Below, piece after piece: positions 40,263 through 44,151 of a stretch of DNA of 44,151 nucleotides; position 1 is the stretch's first letter; every line of letters starts with the position of its first letter. The position numbers and the translations under genes are program-made. Origin of the DNA: a virus. The notes under the pieces are model-generated. The model saw nothing but the letters and a program-made list of their open reading frames with translations, was not told the DNA's origin and made no database searches. The stretch is taken from positions 1 to 44,151 of IMG/VR virus record IMGVR_UViG_3300027754_000174; one strand, 5' to 3'.

Positions 40263-40832
40263 ATGGACTTGAGAAAATTATTGGAATCACTGGACAGCAT
40301 GTCTGAAGACGCCATACTGGATAAACCTCACAGCAGTAAACGGTTTGCTGATCAGGTCAGCGGCATCAGCGTGCTGGGTAATCCTGCAGGCGATCCCAAA
40401 CATCCGTTCCAGGGTAAGTTAGTGGGCGGCTGTGCTGAAGCTGATCAACATCTAGATGAAGATCTGATCCAGCAACTCACTCAGGCTTATGCTGATTTTC
40501 TCAGAGACAAGCCTGTTAAAACCCGTGTTCCCGATGCAAGTGTAGAAGAAAGTTCAGAAAAACGCTGTATGCAATGTGGCATGAAGAACTGTACTTGTGA
40601 ACCGGGCAAATGTAAATGTAAACCTATTGCAGGATGGATCCCAAACAAGGGATTTAAAAAAACAATAGAGCAAGTTGTGGATGAAGCCAAGCCCAGCAAA
40701 CTGCTGACTCGCGCACAGCGTAACGACACACCTGAAAAACGTAAACAACAAGGTCGCTGTGTATCCTGCGGGCAGTCACTGAGTACAGCTGGCCGCGGCA
40801 CGGCTGATCGCTGTAAAGAATGCAGTAACTAA
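40263..40832 (+). CDS. Tagged Cys-rich, probably zinc-binding protein
   Basis: A 189-residue protein beginning MDLRKLLESLDS, with L-L-E as a possible cleavage site. Residues about 100-120 have a dense Cys cluster (CMQCGMKNCTCEPGKCKCKP) and about 161-187 hold CVSCGQS and DRCKEC, so two zinc-binding knuckles are likely. The first cluster is almost metallothionein-like in Cys density. Between them is a basic linker (KKTIEQVVDEAKPSKLL). Such modules usually bind nucleic acid or protein. A competing ATG at 40258 is out of frame and stops after four codons. AAAGGA precedes the start. Confidence 0.68.
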   Translation: MDLRKLLESLDSMSEDAILDKPHSSKRFADQVSGISVLGNPAGDPKHPFQGKLVGGCAEADQHLDEDLIQQLTQAYADFLRDKPVKTRVPDASVEESSEKRCMQCGMKNCTCEPGKCKCKPIAGWIPNKGFKKTIEQVVDEAKPSKLLTRAQRNDTPEKRKQQGRCVSCGQSLSTAGRGTADRCKECSN

Positions 40833-40833
40833 T

Positions 40834-41661
40834 ATGAAGCTGCAAGAAATATTAACTGAGGAAGTGGTCGCACCCGACCAGTACCCGCTGATATTTCAGC
40901 AAATTCAATCTGAATGCAGTGACTATTTGCAGGCTGTGTATCAGGCTGGAGATCAGTATCTGTATCGTGGGGTTAATTACCGCATCACATACTTCACCGA
41001 CCAGTCTAACCCAGGACGTAAGCCCAAGGACAGCAGTTTGGAAACTACCATATTGTTTGACCAGGCCATGACTCAGGCTGGATTTGCTGCTCAGCGCAGA
41101 AACAGCAAATTCACCACAGGAGACTTGGATCTTGCGGAACGCTATACTGGAAGTTACAGTGAAGGTGAAGTATATGTGGTATTTCCGGTGAATGGATTTC
41201 AGTTTAGCTGGAGTCAGAAACATAAAGATATGATACTGGATGACCAGCCCAAGTGGGTGATGGATGGCCGGACGCAAATGTTTGATCAGATGGCACGCAA
41301 TTTACCCGAAATGAATAAATGGAAAATTCGGCCAAATTTACACCGATTACGCGCTGACTGGTTAGAACACTGGGGTGATCGGCAAGACCTGGAGCATTGG
41401 TTAATTCATGACATCAAGATTCCCAGTGCGATGTTGGCAAAATCAGCCGAGTACCACACAATACTGGGATATTTGTATGGTGACGCCGAAGATTGGTCTA
41501 TTATTGATTTGCCAGCGTGGCACCGAAAATTTCAGATGACTGATCGGGATTTGCCCAGTGCTATACGATCAGGCAATGAAGTACTAATCCAGGGTAAATT
41601 CCATGCCATACAAAACAACTGTGCAATGTGGCGTAACTGGGTGGACTTTCACAAAAATTAA
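40834..41661 (+). CDS. Tagged ADP-ribosyltransferase-like protein, paralogue 3
   Basis: A 275-residue protein starting MKLQEILTE-E, with L-T-E as a likely cleavage site. It shares the core of the proteins at 30865 and 32488: ECSDYLQ, LYRG (43-46), GRKPKDS (61-67), NSKFTT (90-95), FSWS (124-127) and GNEVLIQG (E249). Compared with its paralogues the segment between the STS-like and Glu motifs is divergent. The R...STS...E order fits an NAD-dependent ADP-ribosyltransferase, but the assignment is by eye. It starts 1 base after the previous stop, with no ribosome site beyond that supplied by coupling. Confidence 0.68.
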   Translation: MKLQEILTEEVVAPDQYPLIFQQIQSECSDYLQAVYQAGDQYLYRGVNYRITYFTDQSNPGRKPKDSSLETTILFDQAMTQAGFAAQRRNSKFTTGDLDLAERYTGSYSEGEVYVVFPVNGFQFSWSQKHKDMILDDQPKWVMDGRTQMFDQMARNLPEMNKWKIRPNLHRLRADWLEHWGDRQDLEHWLIHDIKIPSAMLAKSAEYHTILGYLYGDAEDWSIIDLPAWHRKFQMTDRDLPSAIRSGNEVLIQGKFHAIQNNCAMWRNWVDFHKN

Positions 41662-41686
41662 CCAGTAGCGGGCTTGGCGCCCAACC

Positions 41687-41694
41687 GCTAAATA
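41687..41694 (+). promoter_or_regulatory. Late-promoter octamer exactly 5 bases from the start codon
   Basis: GCTAAATA ends 5 bases before ATG 41700; T4 spacing puts +1 on the A of AUG. No ribosome site is present in the intergenic bases. Confidence 0.6.
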
Positions 41695-41699
41695 ATCGT

Positions 41700-42824
41700 A
41701 TGCGTATATCAGAGCTAACCGAGCACAGGCAATCCAAGGTCACTGAGATATCGGCAAACACTATATCTAAAAACATCCGATTACCTGCTTTTGTATATTC
41801 TGGTGAGATAAAACCAATACCAGGATTCGGCCATATTTCAGGTACTGGGCTCAACGGTAAACCCATGAACTTTGCGGTGAAACTTAGGCCAGCGGAATCT
41901 GAATATTTAATTCTTTTGCCAGCACCTAAAATAAAATTACAATATATAAATCTAGCGGCTCAGATAATGGCATTTACCCAGATGGAAGATACCTTTTATG
42001 TAAATGTAAACTTCTCTGAAATCAATGTTGCTACCAATACAGAGCAATTACAGTCTGCTTTGTCCCAGCAGAGAAAAAAGCTGGGTGAGAGAGATCCAGA
42101 CCTTGAAGGGAATTTTCTTTGGTTAGTCAAAGATGCGGCAGACAATCTACAAACTCGTGTTTTCCCCATTGCCTACCGCTGGCCCTGGATGGTATCCACC
42201 TCAGCAAACACCGCCAACTTCGCCTCCAACAAGCCTGCCGATTACATAAAAGTGGGCCATATGGAGTATGAAACAGCAAACATAGATTTGGTGAGTGACA
42301 AGGTAATTCCCAGTGATGTGGTTCAGTCAGCATCTGTGGACAGAGCATATCAGGGTCAATCACTGATGTGGGCCTTGTATTATGGATTAATTATTCATAC
42401 AGGCCGTAATCTAATGTCTTACGGAAGTCATAGTCCAGGAGCGGCTAAAACCTGGAGCCGACTGGGAGCGTCCAAGGGAGTACGCATCTGGGCACTGGAC
42501 GGGTATCCACGTGATATTACTTCACGGGTATATCCCACCATATCCACTGAAACTGGGCTGAAAACCACAATAAACGGCAGGGTAAAATCAGTGTACAAGC
42601 ATTCCGTGGAGCTCACACTATTGGCAGTGACTCAGGGAAGTGAGGCGGATAAGCGGCTGGAAAAGATCGCGGCTGCTACTAAGACACAGGAAAAACCCAG
42701 TAAGCAACCACCAAGTATTCCGCCAACTACTGAAGTAGACGAAGAACAAAACCAGGTCAGTGAACCACTTACTGATACCACAGGCCTCAGCAGTTGGCGA
42801 GGTTTCTGTCCAATGGCAGAATAA
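41700..42824 (+). CDS. Tagged two-part protein with GNAT-like domain, paralogue 3
   Basis: A 374-residue protein starting MRISELTE, with L-T-E as a possible cleavage site. Residues 20-160 are an unrecognised alpha/beta domain. Residues about 205-255 hold the GNAT-like core VDRAYQGQSLMWALYYGLI and GSHSPGAAKTWSRLG shared with the proteins at 37966 and 38600; the acetyl-CoA loop (Y-Q-G-Q-S-L) is degenerate. The C-terminal 60 residues (about 315-374) are Lys/Pro/Gln/Glu-rich and disordered. The AT-richer 5' part (about 41900-42020) has slightly different base use from its neighbours. A late octamer places its mRNA start at the AUG. Confidence 0.65.
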   Translation: MRISELTEHRQSKVTEISANTISKNIRLPAFVYSGEIKPIPGFGHISGTGLNGKPMNFAVKLRPAESEYLILLPAPKIKLQYINLAAQIMAFTQMEDTFYVNVNFSEINVATNTEQLQSALSQQRKKLGERDPDLEGNFLWLVKDAADNLQTRVFPIAYRWPWMVSTSANTANFASNKPADYIKVGHMEYETANIDLVSDKVIPSDVVQSASVDRAYQGQSLMWALYYGLIIHTGRNLMSYGSHSPGAAKTWSRLGASKGVRIWALDGYPRDITSRVYPTISTETGLKTTINGRVKSVYKHSVELTLLAVTQGSEADKRLEKIAAATKTQEKPSKQPPSIPPTTEVDEEQNQVSEPLTDTTGLSSWRGFCPMAE

Positions 42825-42832
42825 ACAAATTT

Positions 42833-43771
42833 ATGACTGATATTAATAACTCTAATTCTAAAAAACCAGAAGATAACCAAGACAATAAGCCTTCAGTTAA
42901 TTTTGAAACTGGCGGTGGGCAAATTACAGCTGATCCACAGGCAGGTGTTGATGCCAGTGGCAGTGTGTCAACTAGTACTACAGCGGTCGGAGTAACCATG
43001 ACTGCCAGTGCCAGTGGAGAAGCTCATTCCAGTGCTGGCACAGAAATTACTAAAACATCAGTAGCTGCAACAGCAGAAGTTGGGGCTGGGGCAGAGGCAG
43101 GAGTTAGTGCTACAGGGCAAGTAGGTGCTGCTGAGTTATCAGGAGAAGCACATGTTAGTGCAGAAGCAAATGCAAGTGCAAATGCCAGTGCAGGATGGGA
43201 TGGTCGCAATGCCAGCGTTACAGCAGAAGTACAAGCTGGTACTAGTGTAGAGGCTGGAGCAAGTGCAAATGCTAAAGTTGGTGATATAACAGTTACACAA
43301 GAAGCACATGTTGGTGCAGAAACTAATGCCTATGCTGGTGCAACAGCTCAAGTGGGTAAAGACGGCGCCAGTGTTCATGCAGGGGCCATTGCTGGAGCAA
43401 GTGTGGGGGCAGGTGCATCAACTACTGTAGGCGACAGTCATGGTAATGCCGCTAGGGCAGATGCAGGTGTTAGCGTGGGGGCTCAAGTGGGCGGAGAAGT
43501 TGGTGGTGGCGCAACCATGAACCATGGTGTTGCTACGGTGGGAGTTAGCGGAGAAGTTGCATTAATTGCAGGCATTGAACTCAATACCAGCGTTAGCGTT
43601 GATACTACCCCTGTTCAACAAGCAGCAGTTACTGTTGCTAAAGAAACAACCAACGCAGCTAATACAGTTGCTAAGGAAACAACCAACGCAGCTAATACAG
43701 TTTCAAAAGGTGTAACTGACACTGCTAAGAAAGCCGGCAATGCACTAAACCCAAAGAAATGGAAATTTTAA
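42833..43771 (+). CDS. Ala/Gly/Val-rich repetitive protein with LEA-like tail
   Basis: A 312-residue low-complexity protein of unknown function. ATG 42833 is preferred to an in-frame TTG at 42794, which would overlap the upstream gene. Residues 1-40 are polar (Asn/Asp/Lys). The centre (40-250) is built of short alternating repeats rich in Ala, Gly, Ser, Val and Thr (ASANASAGW, VGAGAEAGVSATG), suggesting a beta-helix or amyloid-like stack. The end has two 11-residue VAKETTNAANT repeats, like the amphipathic helices of LEA or apolipoprotein-type proteins, then a basic NPKKWKF. It lacks a tag. Codon use is shifted to A-ending codons (GCA, ACA), unlike neighbours, hinting at separate origin. Confidence 0.65.
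   Translation: MTDINNSNSKKPEDNQDNKPSVNFETGGGQITADPQAGVDASGSVSTSTTAVGVTMTASASGEAHSSAGTEITKTSVAATAEVGAGAEAGVSATGQVGAAELSGEAHVSAEANASANASAGWDGRNASVTAEVQAGTSVEAGASANAKVGDITVTQEAHVGAETNAYAGATAQVGKDGASVHAGAIAGASVGAGASTTVGDSHGNAARADAGVSVGAQVGGEVGGGATMNHGVATVGVSGEVALIAGIELNTSVSVDTTPVQQAAVTVAKETTNAANTVAKETTNAANTVSKGVTDTAKKAGNALNPKKWKF
43634..43699 (+). repeat. 33-base tandem repeat encoding an 11-residue unit
   Basis: Two 33-base units (43634-43666 and 43667-43699) differ at one base (AAAGAA/AAGGAA). Each encodes VAKETTNAANT. An 11-residue period is typical of LEA-like or apolipoprotein-like amphipathic helices. Confidence 0.85.
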
Positions 43772-43832
43772 AAGAACACTACCTCAGCAGTGTGGCTCAT
43801 CAGTTGAGCCAGTGAAAGTCAGCATAGCTCAG

Positions 43833-43840
43833 CATAAATA
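43833..43840 (+). promoter_or_regulatory. Late-promoter octamer exactly 5 bases from the start codon
   Basis: CATAAATA ends 5 bases before ATG 43846, so the transcript should start at the AUG. No ribosome site is present. It is the third gene with exactly this spacing. Confidence 0.6.
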
Positions 43841-43845
43841 ACCAC

Positions 43846-44151
43846 ATGCGCTATTACGAACTGATAACTGAAGACTTCAAGTCAGTCACTAAGAAATTCA
43901 TTGATGCTGGTGCTGACTCAGCCGAGGTCAAAAAGTATATTGACCAGTTTAAGGCATTGGGTACTAAATTAAACAATATTACAGACCCAGCTGATAAAAA
44001 CATTGATGTCTGGGGTAAGCGGCCATTTGCTGATTTTCAGAAATTTGTCACTGATATCGGCACTGCTGTCACCAAGAGCAGCCAGAAGAAAGATGCTGGC
44101 ACCAGTATTGATATCACAACACCAAAACAAAAAGCAGCTGGGTGGAATATA
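43846..44151 (+). CDS. Tagged phage protein, 3'-truncated by window end
   Basis: An open frame of 102 codons that runs off the window. It begins MRYYELITE-D, a near-perfect tag with I-T-E as cleavage site, close to the start of the protein at 32488. After the tag comes a helical segment (KFIDAGADSAEVKKYIDQF, then KALGTKL) and NIDVWGKRPFADFQKFV, a small helical module I have seen at the N-termini of varied T4-like phage proteins, followed by a polar linker. What lies downstream is unknown, so its enzymatic domain, if any, cannot be named. Confidence 0.65.
   Translation, partial: MRYYELITEDFKSVTKKFIDAGADSAEVKKYIDQFKALGTKLNNITDPADKNIDVWGKRPFADFQKFVTDIGTAVTKSSQKKDAGTSIDITTPKQKAAGWNI

Noticed and set aside
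42794-43771. TTG 42794 as start of the Ala/Gly-rich gene
   Set aside because: It would overlap the previous gene by 31 bases; ATG 42833 avoids this.
1-44151. Complete reassignment of TAG to a sense codon
   Set aside because: About ten genes end naturally at TAG, several before terminators, promoters or the next gene's start, so TAG still works as a stop; only limited suppression is proposed.

Overview
The window looks like part of a large T4-like (tailed, probably contractile-tailed) bacteriophage genome infecting a Gram-negative host. Evidence: rIIA and rIIB homologues side by side, a T4 gp44-type clamp-loader subunit, PhoH, repeated T4-type late promoter octamers (variants of TATAAATA), an inner/outer-membrane spanin pair (only useful against a two-membrane envelope), and a run of genes carrying N-terminal tags like the capsid targeting sequence of T4 internal head proteins. 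Nearly all genes are on the plus strand, tightly packed, often overlapping by a few bases. No host species can be named from the sequence.

Region by region. (1) 1-9803: virion surface genes. A truncated fibre-like ORF, three short collagen-like (Gly-X-Y) proteins, a 2-oxoglutarate/Fe(II) hydroxylase, a GT4 glycosyltransferase, a 1629-residue Ig-like-repeat structural protein and a second fibre-like protein. The collagens, hydroxylase and glycosyltransferase together suggest modified collagen-like fibres. (2) 9830-16968: genes with host-type (sigma70-like) promoters: MazG-like pyrophosphohydrolase, a DNA polymerase III alpha-like fragment, a GroES-like co-chaperonin, a pentapeptide-repeat protein, rIIA, rIIB and a macro-like protein. 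(3) 17012-21030: a perfect palindrome and promoter leading into a tRNA with anticodon CUA (amber suppressor) that has the G3-U70 pair used by alanyl-tRNA synthetase, then an AAA+ ATPase, a gene whose well-placed start is followed by an in-frame TAG at codon 3, the clamp loader, and phoH on the opposite strand. (4) 21224-25221: two conserved phage proteins and a lysis cassette (i-spanin, overlapping o-spanin, lipase, putative holin), then a histone H1-like mini-protein. (5) 25233-30018: DnaJ-like and ClpA-like chaperones and a GT2-like transferase. (6) 30071-30784, minus strand: a secreted NUC-type nuclease with its own late promoter. (7) 30865-44151: late genes whose products mostly begin with a capsid-targeting-like tag (M-K/R-x-x-E-L/F/I...-x-E): a kinase/ADP-ribosyltransferase-like fusion, two more ADP-ribosyltransferase-like paralogues, a HAD phosphatase, a 1177-residue protein with four nucleotidyltransferase-type domains, a Dps-like protein, three GNAT-like proteins and several unknowns.

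The two most interesting stories are: (a) an amber-suppressor tRNA, predicted to carry alanine, near a gene that appears to need UAG decoding; and (b) a cassette of putative packaged and injected enzymes, several of them transcribed from late promoters placed so that the mRNA would start at, or within a base or two of, the AUG (leaderless). Both rest on motifs read by eye; no database search was run.
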